Source: Catellatospora sichuanensis (GTDB lineage Bacteria > Actinomycetota > Actinomycetes > Mycobacteriales > Micromonosporaceae). Taken from it: a stretch of 64,000 nt of DNA. The position numbers and the translations under genes were made by a program. Shown here in pieces: positions 9,573-18,404 of this stretch (its first letter is position 1; the number at the start of each line of letters is the position of its first letter). The notes beneath the pieces were generated by a model. The model saw only the letters and a program-made list of their open reading frames with translations, was not told the origin of the DNA and searched no databases. The stretch covers positions 295,393-359,392 of the forward strand of contig NZ_ML660183.1 in assembly GCF_007483665.1 (NCBI RefSeq), read 5' to 3'.

Positions 9573-10019
9573 CTACAGGCAGACCCGCCACTGTCCGTCC
9601 TCCTTGAGCAGCGGGATGCCCAGCACGTACTGCGAGCCGTCGTCGGCCCGGGTCAGCTCCAAGGTGACGACACCGCTCACGGTCGAGTTGTGCTGCTCGA
9701 CGTTGACGCCCGCCACCGAGTAGCCGCTGATCCGCGGCCGGGCGCTCTGCTCCGCGATGTACTGCTGCTCGCTGGTCAGTTCACGGGTGCGGCGGCACAG
9801 GCTCGCGTACGCGCCGGCGTAGTCACCGGCGACCAGGTCGTCGGCGTACGCCACAGCGGCGTCCCTGGGCGGGCCGGTCAGCGAGGTGATCCCGCGGTAC
9901 GCGAAGAAGCCGGCGACGCCTGCGCCACCGCAGCAGAGCACGAGGACGATCGCGGAGATGATAAGGATCTTGCGTACCGGGCTCTTCGGCTGAGGCTGGC
10001 CGGGCGGCAGAGACGTCAT
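9573..10019 (-). CDS. membrane-anchored DUF4878-like protein
   Basis: This protein of about 148 residues begins with a Pro/Gln-rich cytoplasmic stretch, has one membrane helix (ILIISAIVLVLCCGGAGVAGFFAYRG in outline, residues 18-42), then an extracellular domain of about 100 residues: a helical DAAVAYADDLVAGDYAGAYASL part and a beta part ending WRVCL. That is the shape of DUF4878/NTF2-like lipoprotein-type domains common in actinobacteria, whose function is unknown. The ATG at 10019 has no ribosome binding site; an in-frame ATG at 10070 would add 17 basic residues and looks less likely. It is divergent from the LLM oxidoreductase gene. Confidence 0.7.
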   Translation of the reverse strand: MTSLPPGQPQPKSPVRKILIISAIVLVLCCGGAGVAGFFAYRGITSLTGPPRDAAVAYADDLVAGDYAGAYASLCRRTRELTSEQQYIAEQSARPRISGYSVAGVNVEQHNSTVSGVVTLELTRADDGSQYVLGIPLLKEDGQWRVCL

Positions 10020-10099
10020 GGCACACACTGTGCGCGACCACCGCAAGACCCGGGTATGCGGCGTTGGCATCTCGGCTCACGACACGGCAAGGTCACGGT

Positions 10100-11023
10100 A
10101 TGCGTGAGTTCCGGTTCTCGTCGAACGTCTTCTCGGTGCCCTCCGGCGATGCCTTCGTGCAGCGCTGCCGGCTGGCCGAGCGGCTCGGCTACGACACCGT
10201 GTTCGCCGCCGACCACCTGGGCGCGCCCGCGCCGTTCCCGGTGCTGGTCGCGGCTGCGGCGGCGACCGAGCGGCTGCGGGTCGGCACCCTGGTCCTCAAC
10301 GTGCCGTTCTGGAACCCGGCACTGCTGGCCCGCGAGATCGCCACAACCGACCTGCTCACGGGTGGGCGGCTCGAGGTCGGCCTCGGCGCGGGGCACATGA
10401 AGTGGGAGTTCGACGCGGCGGGTCTGCCGTTCGCCCCGTTCGGCGTCCGGGCCGGGCAGCTCGACCGGATGATCGGCGAGCTGGGGCGCTGGTTCCGGAC
10501 CGACGACACCAGACCGCTGCCCGGCGGAGCCCCGCCTGTCCCGGTGCAGAAGCAGGGCTTCGGCGGGTACGGGCCGCCGCTGATCGTCGGCGGCACCGGC
10601 GACCGCATCCTGCGCATCGCCGCCGAGCAGGCCGACATCGTGTCAGTGGCCGGGGTGTACCAGATCAAAGGCGCGGAGCCGGGCACCTTCCGGCTGGCGT
10701 CGGCGGCCGAGACCGACGAGCGTGTCGCCTTCGTCCGCACGCACGCGGGTGACCGCGCCGAGCAGCTCGAGTGGCACGCGCTCATCCAGCGGGTGGTCGA
10801 GACCGGCGACCGGCACGCCGCCGCGGAGAAGGTGAGCGTCGACACCGGCGGTGCGATGACCGTCGAGCAGGCGCTGGAGTCACCGTTCCTGCTTTTCGGC
10901 ACGGTCGAGGAGATGGCCGCCCAGCTGCTGCGGCAGCGCGAGCGCTACGGCTTCAGCTATCTCACCGTCCACGACCCGTACCTAGAGGTCTTCGCGCCCG
11001 TCATCGCCGCCCTGCGGGCCTGA
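10100..11023 (+). CDS. LLM-class F420-dependent oxidoreductase
   Basis: This 307-residue protein has the luciferase-like TIM-barrel fold of F420-dependent or flavin monooxygenases: AERLGYDTVFAADHLG near residue 25, ATERLRVGTLVLNVPFWNP near residue 50, LTGGRLEVGLGAGH near residue 83, and a C-terminal FGTVEEMAAQLLRQRERYG helix typical of the family. Overall it resembles the LLM subfamily described as F420-dependent (TIGR03621). Substrate unknown. The ATG at 10100 has AAGG 8 bases upstream. It is followed after 44 bases by an AraC regulator and an overlapping VOC gene; the three may form one small redox or detoxification unit. Confidence 0.88.
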   Translation: MREFRFSSNVFSVPSGDAFVQRCRLAERLGYDTVFAADHLGAPAPFPVLVAAAAATERLRVGTLVLNVPFWNPALLAREIATTDLLTGGRLEVGLGAGHMKWEFDAAGLPFAPFGVRAGQLDRMIGELGRWFRTDDTRPLPGGAPPVPVQKQGFGGYGPPLIVGGTGDRILRIAAEQADIVSVAGVYQIKGAEPGTFRLASAAETDERVAFVRTHAGDRAEQLEWHALIQRVVETGDRHAAAEKVSVDTGGAMTVEQALESPFLLFGTVEEMAAQLLRQRERYGFSYLTVHDPYLEVFAPVIAALRA

Positions 11024-11067
11024 GTTCGGTGTCCGCTGACCGTATGCCACGGGAAGGGAGTGACGTC

Positions 11068-11886
11068 ATGACCGTCGCAGAGCACGTCGACGGCGTTCCG
11101 GCACCGCACCTGCGGCCCTACGTGCACCAGTACCTCGGCTATCACTACCGCGGGTTCGCCCCGGGCGTGCACCTCGGCCTGCCCTCGCCCGATCTGACCG
11201 TGGTGATCAGCTTCGAGGAGCCGACCCTGGTCTCGCTGGACCCCGGCCACACGCCGAGCGGCTACGCCGCCCTCGCCTGCGGCCTGACCATGGCTCCCGC
11301 GTTCATCCATCACGACGGCAGCCAGTTCGGGGTGCAGTTGGCGCTCACTCCGGCGGGCGCCCGCGCCCTGTTCGGCTTGCCGGCCGCGGCGCTTGCGGCG
11401 GTGGTGGCGCCGCTGTCGCTCGAGCCGCTCACGGATCGGCTGCGGGCGGCGTCGTGGCCGGAGCGGTTCGCCCTGCTGGACACGGCGCTCACCCACCGCC
11501 TGGACCCTGTGGAGGCCGCACCCGAACTGTCCTTCGCCTGGCGGCGGATCATGCGCTCGGGCGGCCTGCTGCGGGTCGGCGAGCTCGCCGCCGAGACCGG
11601 CTGGAGCAGGCGTCACCTGGGTGCGCGGTTCGCCGCCGAGTTCGGCGTCGGGCCCAAGGACGCGCTGCGCCTGGTCCGCTTCGGACGCTCGACCCGGCTG
11701 ATGCGTGACACCCACCGGCCGGCCCTGGCCGAGATCGCCGCCGCGTGCGGGTACTACGACCAGGCCCATCTCGCCCGCGAGTGGCGCGAGTTCGCGGGCG
11801 TCGCGCCGTCGCACTGGGCGCAGGCGGAGGAACTTCCCATTCTTCCAAGCCACGACCACGTCGAAGCGGTCACGCTGGACGCATGA
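11068..11886 (+). CDS. AraC-family transcriptional regulator
   Basis: This 272-residue DNA-binding protein has an N-terminal sensor domain of about 160 residues (beginning HLRPYVHQYLGYHYRG, an AraC-type ligand region with the GLPS and HDG-Q segments seen in AraC regulators of VOC/DoxX genes) and a C-terminal double helix-turn-helix: LRVGELAAETGWSRRHLGARF and ALAEIAAACGYYDQAHLAREW. GGGAAGGGAG gives a strong ribosome binding site 7 bases before the ATG. Its stop codon overlaps the start of the VOC gene (ATGA), so the two are translationally coupled and the VOC protein is its likely co-regulated partner. Confidence 0.9.
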   Translation: MTVAEHVDGVPAPHLRPYVHQYLGYHYRGFAPGVHLGLPSPDLTVVISFEEPTLVSLDPGHTPSGYAALACGLTMAPAFIHHDGSQFGVQLALTPAGARALFGLPAAALAAVVAPLSLEPLTDRLRAASWPERFALLDTALTHRLDPVEAAPELSFAWRRIMRSGGLLRVGELAAETGWSRRHLGARFAAEFGVGPKDALRLVRFGRSTRLMRDTHRPALAEIAAACGYYDQAHLAREWREFAGVAPSHWAQAEELPILPSHDHVEAVTLDA

Positions 11887-12266
11887 GTGACAACGCCATG
11901 GTCTGGCCCTGCCTGACCTACACCGACGCGCACGCCGCCATCGCGTTCCTGGAGGAGGCGTTCGGGTTCAAGACCACGGCCGTGCACGGCACCGGCCCGA
12001 CCGTCGATCACGCGGAGCTGCGCTGGCCGCCCGGCGGCGGTGTCATGCTCGGCAGCCCGCGCCCGGACAACGTCCACGACATCCCCGCCGGCCAGGGCCT
12101 GGTCTATCTCGTCACCGACCAGCCCGACGCGCTTTACGCACGGGCCGTAGCCGCCGGGGCGACCGTCCTGCGCGAGCTGCGCGACGAGGACTACGGCTCC
12201 CGCGGGTTCAGCGTCCGCGACCCGCAGGGCGTGATCTGGAGCTTCGGCACCTACTCCGGCGAGTGA
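11883..12266 (+). CDS. VOC-family (glyoxalase-like) protein
   Basis: This 127-residue protein has the paired beta-alpha-beta-beta-beta units of the vicinal-oxygen-chelate fold: LTYTDAHAAIAFLEEAFGFK at the start and GFSVRDPQGVIWSFGTY at the end, the usual D-P-x-G-x-W signature. Members include glyoxalase I, dioxygenases and antibiotic-binding proteins; with residues like these it is most like the YPR/PhnB-type VOC proteins. The start codon overlaps the AraC stop codon. Function beyond the fold is not predictable. Confidence 0.85.
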   Translation: MSDNAMVWPCLTYTDAHAAIAFLEEAFGFKTTAVHGTGPTVDHAELRWPPGGGVMLGSPRPDNVHDIPAGQGLVYLVTDQPDALYARAVAAGATVLRELRDEDYGSRGFSVRDPQGVIWSFGTYSGE

Positions 12267-12277
12267 GCCCATCCGCC

Positions 12278-12312
12278 GCCGGAGCCTCGTCCACGGGGGG
12301 CGGGGCTCCGGC
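12278..12312. terminator. two-way terminator hairpin
   Basis: Nine-base arms GCCGGAGCC and GGCTCCGGC flank a 17-base loop between the convergent VOC and MFS genes. Nothing else is seen in the 128-base gap. Confidence 0.55.
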
Positions 12313-12394
12313 TCGGACTGGTCGCCGGACCAGGTCCGGTGGATCACGACCCACGTTCCGCCGGACACGGCGCTCCCGGCCGCTCCGGAGCAGC

Positions 12395-13675
12395 TCAGCC
12401 GACAGGGGCCGGCTCGGCGGACGTCGGCTCGGGCACCGGCTTGCGTCGGGCCTGGCGCCAGGCGGGCAGGTAGAGCGGCGCGGCCAGGGCGAGCACCGCA
12501 CCACCGACCAGCATCGCCGTGCTGATGCTGGTCGCGGCGGCGAGAGCGGTGAGCGCGACCCCGCCGAGCGCTCCGGCGGGTTGCCCCATCATCGAGTTCA
12601 GCGAGATGACGCTGGTCCGGTACGGGCCGTCGACCTGGCGGTGCAGTAGCCCGGTGTGCAGCGGGTTCGACGCTCCGTGCACGGCGTAGCAGGCCAGGAA
12701 GGCGATCAGCACCCCGACGGGCCCCGCGAACACTCCCATGCCGACCACCGTCAGCCCTTGCAGGATCCGCAGCAGCGCGGCGCCGGGCGCGGCACCCGGC
12801 CAGCGCAGCAGCAGTGGGGTCAGCGCGGCCGCGGCGGCCGAGACCAGCCAGGCCGCCGAGCTGGCCGGGCCGAGCATCGCGGCGGCCCGGTCGGCGTCGC
12901 CGACCACCTCGGCGAGCCGGACCGGCAGCAGCCCTTCGAAGGTGACCATGCCGAAGCCCCAGAACAGTTCGACGGCCACGAGCGCCAGCAGCACTCGGGA
13001 ACGGCGCAGCAGGCCGAACGCCTGGCCGACCATCCGGGGCGCTTCGCGCACCGAGGCCAGCAGTGCGCCCACGCCACGCGCCGGGCGGACCTCGGCCATC
13101 AGTATCAGCAGGACGATCAGGGCGACGACCTGCAGCACGGCGGCGGCGACCATCGGCACGGTGAGTGCGCTGAACGGGCCGATCGGGCCCAGCGCGACCA
13201 GGCCGCCGGAGATCAGCGCGCCGGCGGAGATGGCCACGCCGATGACGGTGCCCGCGAGTCCGAGGCCGGACTCGTAGTTCGCCTCCGGGTCGGCGGCCAG
13301 GGTCGCGTCGACGTACCAGGACTCCAGCGGGCCGCTGTCGAGGGCCCGGTGGATGCCCTGCAGCGCCCAGGCGAGGTAGAACATCGCGAACGAGTCGGCG
13401 GTGACCACCAGCGCCAGGCTCAGCAGGTTCACCGCCCACGACGCCGCCAGCACGGGCTTGCGGCCGATGGCGTCGGCGAGCCCGCCGGTGGGCAGTTCGA
13501 GCACGAGCACGACCAGGCCCTGCGCGGTGGCGGCCAGGCCGATCTGCGGCAGGGTCAGGCCGCGTTCCTGCATCAGCAGGATCATGACCGGGACCATGAG
13601 TCCGGTCGGCAGCCAGCGCAGGCCGTGCAGCAGCAGGAACCGGTGGCGCACCTGCTTGACCGACAGCGTGCTCAT
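12395..13675 (-). CDS. MFS transporter
   Basis: This 426-residue protein has about twelve membrane helices. The motif A region reads ELPTGGLADAIGRKPVL, close to the classical G-x-L-a-D-r-x-G-r-k. It belongs to the major facilitator superfamily and resembles the DHA3/tetracycline-type exporters with a weak second motif. The C-terminal tail is polar and Pro-rich. Its ATG overlaps the stop codon of the ArsR-like regulator upstream (ATGA), so export is coupled to that regulator, which also has two operators in front of it. The likely arrangement is a drug- or metabolite-responsive efflux pair. The substrate is unknown. Confidence 0.9.
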   Translation of the reverse strand: MSTLSVKQVRHRFLLLHGLRWLPTGLMVPVMILLMQERGLTLPQIGLAATAQGLVVLVLELPTGGLADAIGRKPVLAASWAVNLLSLALVVTADSFAMFYLAWALQGIHRALDSGPLESWYVDATLAADPEANYESGLGLAGTVIGVAISAGALISGGLVALGPIGPFSALTVPMVAAAVLQVVALIVLLILMAEVRPARGVGALLASVREAPRMVGQAFGLLRRSRVLLALVAVELFWGFGMVTFEGLLPVRLAEVVGDADRAAAMLGPASSAAWLVSAAAAALTPLLLRWPGAAPGAALLRILQGLTVVGMGVFAGPVGVLIAFLACYAVHGASNPLHTGLLHRQVDGPYRTSVISLNSMMGQPAGALGGVALTALAAATSISTAMLVGGAVLALAAPLYLPAWRQARRKPVPEPTSAEPAPVG

Positions 13676-14268
13676 CGCAGCTCCTCCGCCCGCGGGAAGC
13701 TCGCCAGGAACACGTGGACCTGGGCGGCGCCCTCCTCCTCGGCGAGCGCGGGATCCAGCCGGTACTTCACGATCAGCTGCCAGATCTCCTCGTTCAGGGC
13801 GCGCAGCCGCTCCGGTGCGACGGTCAGTATCGCGTCGCTGATCGTCGCGGCCTCCCGCCAGGCGTGCGGGGCCTGCTGCTGCGCCGCCAGCCAGAGTTCG
13901 GCCTGCTCGCTCATGAACTGCACCTGGTGGTTCTCGATCCATTCGGCGGCGGCGCGGGCGTCCGGGTCGTCGTCGAAGTCGGTGGGCCGCCAGGTGCTGG
14001 CGTCGTGGGCGGCGCGCCAGAAGCGCTGGCGGCTGGTGCCGAGGTCCGCCTCCTCCACCACGAGGCCGACGTCGGCGAGCTGGCGCAGGTGGTAGCTGGT
14101 CGCACCGGTGTTGGTGTCCAGCAGCCGGGCGAGGGTGGTGGCGGTGGCCGGTCCGTCGACCCGGAGCAGGCCCAGCAGGCGGGCCCGCAGCGGGTGGGCC
14201 AGGGTGCGGATCTGTAGCGCGTTCAGGCGTACGACGCTGTGCGGGGCAGCACCGGTCTCATCGTCCAT
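13672..14268 (-). CDS. ArsR-like winged-helix regulator
   Basis: This protein of about 198 residues opens with a winged-helix domain (IRTLAHPLRARLLGLLRVDG, then TTLARLLDTNTGATSYHLRQLADVGLV, residues 15-70), the helix-turn-helix_20/ArsR-like type common in actinobacteria. It lacks the metal-binding Cys of classical ArsR. The rest is a helical domain with several Trp, probably for ligand or dimer contacts. The ATG at 14268 and an upstream in-frame GTG at 14277 both lack a ribosome binding site; the first operator overlaps the GTG, which favours 14268. It overlaps the MFS gene it probably controls, and it most likely represses its own transcription. Confidence 0.85.
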   Translation of the reverse strand: MDDETGAAPHSVVRLNALQIRTLAHPLRARLLGLLRVDGPATATTLARLLDTNTGATSYHLRQLADVGLVVEEADLGTSRQRFWRAAHDASTWRPTDFDDDPDARAAAEWIENHQVQFMSEQAELWLAAQQQAPHAWREAATISDAILTVAPERLRALNEEIWQLIVKYRLDPALAEEEGAAQVHVFLASFPRAEELR

Positions 14269-14273
14269 GAGAT

Positions 14274-14314
14274 GCACAGTAATTGTGCAAACTAGTTATG
14301 CACAATAGTTGTGC
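14274..14314 (-). promoter_or_regulatory. twin operators for the ArsR-like regulator
   Basis: Two near-identical palindromes, GCACA-gtaat-TGTGC (14274-14288) and GCACAA-tag-TTGTGC (14300-14314), are spaced 26 bases centre to centre, immediately in front of the regulator. This stretch is much more AT-rich than its surroundings. Autoregulation by the adjacent winged-helix protein is the simple reading. Confidence 0.75.
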
Positions 14315-14323
14315 AAGATTTCG

Positions 14324-15241
14324 TCAGGCCATGGCCCGGGCAGCGAGGCGGGCGGCGCCGGCCTCGCCGGGACCGGCGACGGTGATCGGGGTGCCGGGGA
14401 AGCGGTGGTCCAGCAGGCGGGTGACTGCGGTGCGGACCGGCGCGGACGTCGTCAGGACGCTGCCCGCGAGCACGACCGGGCCGTCGATGTGCACCTCGTC
14501 GAGGCAGTCCGCGAGGTGGGCGGCTGCCCGGTCGACGATGGCGAGCGCCTGCGGGTCGCCGTGTTCGGCGGCCTCGCTGACCAGGGGCGCGAGCCGGGAC
14601 AGGTGGCGGGGCGGCTGGTCGTGCAGCGCGCCGATCAGGTCGTCGGCGGCCTGCCGGGAGGCCGCGTCGGGCACCGTGCCGAGCACGGTCGTGGCGACGC
14701 TGCGGGCCAGGTGGCCTTCCGGAACACGGGTGTACAGCTCACGCGCGGTCAGCGCGGCCGCTTCCCGGCCCAGCCAGAAGCCGGAGCCGAGGTCGCCGAG
14801 CAACCAGCCGATGCCGTCGGCCGTGCCGACCATCTCCCCGTCATCGATCCGCGCCGCGATCGCCCCGGTCCCCGAGATCAGCACGCTGCCGCACGGTTCG
14901 GCGGTCCCGGCCGCGTACGCCACCAGCACGTCGCCCACCGGCTCCACCGGCACGGTCAGCCCTAGCCCGGCGAACGCCTGCCCGAAGGCGGCGGCCACCA
15001 CCGGGTCGGTGAACCGGCCGGTTCCGGCGATGCCCATCACCGCCGCCCGCACGTCGCGCGGGTCCAGACCGGACAGTGCCGCCCGCACTGCGTCCGCGAC
15101 CGAGGTCACGGCATCGGCGAGCGGCACGGACACCGGATTGCCGGCGCCCGCGCGGCCGGAGCCGACGCGGGCGCCGTCGAGAGTGGTGATCAGCGCCCGC
15201 GACGACGTGCCGCCGACGTCAAGGCCGAGGACGAGTGTCAC
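14324..15241 (-). CDS. BadF/BadG-type N-acetylglucosamine kinase
   Basis: This cytoplasmic sugar kinase of about 305 residues has the ASKHA fold. LGLDVGGTSSRALI at the N-terminus is the phosphate-1 motif, SGTGAIAAR near residue 123 is phosphate-2, GDLGSGFWLGREA near residue 147 is the typical GlcNAc/glucosamine-kinase loop, and VVLAGSVLTT near residue 258 is the adenosine motif. It belongs to the BadF/BadG/BcrA/BcrD family, which includes N-acetylglucosamine kinase. It follows the GH16 gene by 45 bases and lies at the end of the amino-sugar locus, which supports phosphorylation of imported GlcNAc. The GTG at 15241 has AAAGGA 9 bases upstream; the GTG six codons earlier overlaps that signal. 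Confidence 0.88.
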   Translation of the reverse strand: MTLVLGLDVGGTSSRALITTLDGARVGSGRAGAGNPVSVPLADAVTSVADAVRAALSGLDPRDVRAAVMGIAGTGRFTDPVVAAAFGQAFAGLGLTVPVEPVGDVLVAYAAGTAEPCGSVLISGTGAIAARIDDGEMVGTADGIGWLLGDLGSGFWLGREAAALTARELYTRVPEGHLARSVATTVLGTVPDAASRQAADDLIGALHDQPPRHLSRLAPLVSEAAEHGDPQALAIVDRAAAHLADCLDEVHIDGPVVLAGSVLTTSAPVRTAVTRLLDHRFPGTPITVAGPGEAGAARLAARAMA

Positions 15242-15286
15242 GGGCGCTGATCCTTTCACTTCAGACAGGCCTTGGACAGTGCTGCC

Positions 15287-16525
15287 TCAGCAGCGGCCAA
15301 GGTCTTCCCACTGCTGGGTCCAGCCGGGCTCGCTGCCCTGCGTCCACCAGCGGGCGCGCCACAGGTGCACGCCGTCACCGGACTTCGGGCCGCCGGGGTT
15401 GCCGTTGGCGCTGCGCTCCCACTTGACCTGGTTGCCGGTGGTGTACACGCCGCTGATGTTCCACAGCGGAGCGTTGACGCAGCCGGTGCCGCCGGTCGGC
15501 GGGGCCGACGGCGACGGCGACGTGCTCGGCCGCGGGGACGGCGAGGACGACGGCGGCGTGCTCGGACCCGTGCTCGGCGACGCGGTCGGGCAGGTGCCGG
15601 TCGCGCCGACGCTGTCGGTGTGGCTGACCCCCTGCGCCCGGTACGACGCGACGCGGGCGTTGGCCTGCGCCGGGGTCAGCACCTCGTTCTGCGTGTACAG
15701 CAGGTAGTCGACCTGCTGGCGGTACGTGGCCATGCCGCCGGTGTGCGCGGCCGAGTCGATGAACCACAGGTTGAAGTTGATCGACATGTTCGTCTCGGGG
15801 TAGTAGATGCCGCTGTGGTCGGCGACCAACGTCCCGTCGATGTAGTACTTCACGTGCCCGGCCGAGACCGTGAACACCAGGTCGTGCCAGCCCGCGTAGG
15901 ACTGCCGCTGCTCACCGTGGGCGTTGACGGCCTCCCACGGGTCGGGCCGGTAGGTCTCCCAGGTGGTCTCGTACATGATGTTCGACGGCTCGCCCCACCC
16001 GCCGTTGGGCAGGTACTCGAAGTCGATCTCGCCGTAGTTGGGGTCCATCGGGGCGGCCAGCGGGGTGATGGTGAAGAAGGTCTCCACCAGGTGGTCGCCG
16101 TCGTTGCCGGAGACCGGCGCGTCGGTGAACTTGACCCGCGAGGCGTACGTGCCCTCGAAGAACTTCTGCTGGTGCAGGAACTCCGCCTGGCTGGTGCCGC
16201 CGGCCGTGCCGTCGGTGGACGCCTGCAGCTGCAGGGACTTGGCGCCGTCCACGGTCGGGAACGAGACGTTGGAGGCCGGCCAGGAGGCGCCGGGGATGCC
16301 GGGGCCGCCGGAGTTGGTACGCACGGACCAGCCGCGCTGGTTGATCAGCGGGTCGGCCGGGCCGCTGTAGCTGAAGTCGTCGAACAGGGCGTTGCAGACC
16401 GCCGCCGAGGCGACCGCGGTGGTGCCCGCGGTCAGCGCGACGAGCGTGCCTGCCGCCAGCGCCGTCACGGTGGCGCCGACGGCAGCGATGATGGGACGTC
16501 TGCGGGATGAGGTTCGGAGGGACAC
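15287..16525 (-). CDS. secreted GH16 beta-glucanase with chitin-binding-type module
   Basis: This 412-residue exported enzyme has a signal peptide ending near AVASA (residue 41) and a GH16 domain over residues 46-310. The catalytic motif is E166-I-D-F-E170, the GH16 E-x-D-x-x-E class in which the two Glu act as nucleophile and acid/base, as in laminarinases and related beta-1,3(4)-glucanases. A Ser/Pro linker (about residues 320-360) leads to a C-terminal module of about 48 residues with GVYTTGNQVKW and LWRARWWTQGSEPG, the CBM5/12 type that binds chitin or cellulose. GTG start with AAAGGAGAG 6 bases upstream. It lies between the NgcEFG-like importer and the GlcNAc kinase, separated from the importer by a terminator-like hairpin. 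Confidence 0.9.
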   Translation of the reverse strand: MSLRTSSRRRPIIAAVGATVTALAAGTLVALTAGTTAVASAAVCNALFDDFSYSGPADPLINQRGWSVRTNSGGPGIPGASWPASNVSFPTVDGAKSLQLQASTDGTAGGTSQAEFLHQQKFFEGTYASRVKFTDAPVSGNDGDHLVETFFTITPLAAPMDPNYGEIDFEYLPNGGWGEPSNIMYETTWETYRPDPWEAVNAHGEQRQSYAGWHDLVFTVSAGHVKYYIDGTLVADHSGIYYPETNMSINFNLWFIDSAAHTGGMATYRQQVDYLLYTQNEVLTPAQANARVASYRAQGVSHTDSVGATGTCPTASPSTGPSTPPSSSPSPRPSTSPSPSAPPTGGTGCVNAPLWNISGVYTTGNQVKWERSANGNPGGPKSGDGVHLWRARWWTQGSEPGWTQQWEDLGRC

Positions 16526-16566
16526 TGTTCTCTCCTTTCGGGGTGGCGGACTACGGTGGTGGGCAG

Positions 16567-16601
16567 CCCCGGCGCGCCGCGTGAGAGGCGGCGCGCCGGG
16601 G
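16567..16601 (-). terminator. hairpin between importer genes and GH16 gene
   Basis: Perfect 14-base arms (CCCCGGCGCGCCGC) and a 7-base loop lie 116 bases after the last importer gene. It may end or weaken the importer transcript before the GH16 gene. The rest of this 191-base gap shows no clear signal. Confidence 0.65.
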
Positions 16602-16716
16602 TCTTTCTGCCCCCGCGGTCCGTGGGAGGTGCCTTCTTGCGGGCACGGTCGGGCACGCCGAAGAGCGCACTCTCCCCGAGTTCGGCGTAAACGCTCGTCC
16701 GTGCGGTCTGTGGGTG

Positions 16717-17526
16717 TTACTTGAGCGCGCCGGAGGTCAGCCCGGCGCGGATCTGCCGTTGGAAGAAGACGTACGCGAGCAGGACCGGCAGGATCGCGAT
16801 GATCAGCCCGGCGAACAGGCCGCTCCAGTCGCTGCGGTAGCCCTGGCTCACCGCGAGTTCGGCGAGGCCCTGGGCGAGCACGTAGTGGTCGGGGTCCGGG
16901 TTGAGCACCTTGGGCAGCAGGTACTGGTTCCACAGGCCGAGGAAGTTGAAGATGCCGACGCTGACCATCCCGGGCCGGGCCATGGGCAGCATGACCCGGA
17001 AGAACACCCCGGCGTGCGAGGCCCCGTCGATGAACGCCGCCTCGGCGACCGCGCCGGGCAGCGAGCGGAAGAACCCGTGCAGGAAGAACACGGTGAACGG
17101 CAGGGCGTACGCGGCGTACACGAGGATCAGCCCGTGGTACGTGCCGAGCATGCCGAGGTTGTCGACCACGAAGAACAGCGGGACCAGAGCCAGGAAGACC
17201 GGGAACAGCATCCCCGCGATCAGCGTGTAGTACAGGAACCGGTTGCCCGGGAACTCGTAGCGGGCCAGGCAGTACGCGGTGAGCGCGCCGAGCAGCATGG
17301 TCAGCGCCAGCGCGCCGCCCACCACGATCACCGTGTTGAACAGGTACTGCCCGATCGAGGCCTGCTCCCAGGCCCGCGACCAGTTGTCGAAGCGCGGCGT
17401 CGCCGGCGGCGTCCACGGGCTGTCGAAGATCTCGGCGTCGGTCTTGAACGACGACATCAGCGCCCACAGCAGCGGCAGCGTCACCAGCAAGGCCCACAGG
17501 GTCAGGACGGCGTGCTTGGTCCTCAT
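16717..17526 (-). CDS. ngcG: ABC sugar permease, NgcG/MalG-like
   Basis: This 269-residue integral membrane protein has six hydrophobic helices and the cytoplasmic EAA loop (EAAFIDGASHAGVFFRVMLPMARPG, residues 171-195 in outline) that docks on the ATPase. The C-terminal FFQRQIRAGLTSGALK is the usual end of MalG-type permeases. It is the second permease of a three-gene importer with no ATPase encoded here, so it probably shares an MsiK-like ATPase from elsewhere, as actinobacterial CUT1 sugar importers do. Its ATG overlaps the stop codon of the upstream permease gene. The Ngc assignment rests mainly on the binding protein and neighbours. Confidence 0.85.
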   Translation of the reverse strand: MRTKHAVLTLWALLVTLPLLWALMSSFKTDAEIFDSPWTPPATPRFDNWSRAWEQASIGQYLFNTVIVVGGALALTMLLGALTAYCLARYEFPGNRFLYYTLIAGMLFPVFLALVPLFFVVDNLGMLGTYHGLILVYAAYALPFTVFFLHGFFRSLPGAVAEAAFIDGASHAGVFFRVMLPMARPGMVSVGIFNFLGLWNQYLLPKVLNPDPDHYVLAQGLAELAVSQGYRSDWSGLFAGLIIAILPVLLAYVFFQRQIRAGLTSGALK

Positions 17527-18398
17527 GCCAGCTCCACCCTTTCCCGCTTGGTGACCCGCAGCAGCAGCACCGCGATGGACAGGGTGAGGAAGAAGATCGC
17601 CACTCCCATCGCCGAGGCGTAACCGAACTTGCCGAAGGTGAAGGCGGTCCGGTACAGCCCCAGGCCCATGACCTCGGTGCTGTTGTCCGGGCCGCCCGGC
17701 CCGACCGTCATGATCTGCACCAGGGCGAAGCCGTCCAGCGCCGCGATGCCCAGGTAGATCCAGCCGACCTGCACGCTCTCCCAGATCAGCGGGAGCGTGA
17801 TGCGCCGGAACACGGTCACCGGGCCGGCCCCGTCGATCGCGGCGGCCTCCATGATGTCGTCGGGCACGGACTCCATCGCGGCCGAGAACAGCACCACGTA
17901 GAAGCCGACCGACGACCAGATCATGACGGCCATCACGCTCCACAGCGCCAGGTCCGGCTCGGCGAGCCAGGACCGCCGCCAGGAGTCCAGGCCCACCGCG
18001 GACAGCGCGCCGTTGAGCAGCCCGCTGTTGGGGGTGTACACGAACTGCCAGAGCACCGCGATGATCGCGACGCTGAGCAGCTGGGGGAAGAAGTACACCA
18101 CCCGGTAGACCCTGGTCCCCTTGGTGCCGGCGGCCAGGGCCAGCGCCAGCGCGATGACGGCCAGCGGCACGACAAGCAGCATCAGCCCGTTGTTGCGCAG
18201 CCCCGCCAGGAACAGCGGGTCATCCCACAGCCGGGCGAAGTTGCCGAACCCGACGGAGCGCGGCTGATCCGACACCCCGTTCCAGTCGGTGAACGCCAAC
18301 TGGAACGCCTGCAGGTACGGCGACAGCACGAACACGCCGTACAGCGTCAGGGGCACGATCAGCGCCCCCGCCAGGAACCGGTACTTGCCGTGCCGCAT
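17523..18398 (-). CDS. ngcF: ABC sugar permease, NgcF/MalF-like
   Basis: This 291-residue permease has six to seven helices (first: FLAGALIVPLTLYGVFVLSPYLQ in outline) and an EAA loop, MEAAAIDGAGPVTVFRRITLPLI, near residue 190. It forms the membrane channel with the next gene product and takes sugar from the lipoprotein encoded just upstream, six bases away. The spacing and overlaps leave no doubt that the three are one operon. CUT1 family; substrate inferred from context to be GlcNAc or chitobiose. Confidence 0.87.
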   Translation of the reverse strand: MRHGKYRFLAGALIVPLTLYGVFVLSPYLQAFQLAFTDWNGVSDQPRSVGFGNFARLWDDPLFLAGLRNNGLMLLVVPLAVIALALALAAGTKGTRVYRVVYFFPQLLSVAIIAVLWQFVYTPNSGLLNGALSAVGLDSWRRSWLAEPDLALWSVMAVMIWSSVGFYVVLFSAAMESVPDDIMEAAAIDGAGPVTVFRRITLPLIWESVQVGWIYLGIAALDGFALVQIMTVGPGGPDNSTEVMGLGLYRTAFTFGKFGYASAMGVAIFFLTLSIAVLLLRVTKRERVELA

Positions 18399-18404
18399 GG
18401 CCCC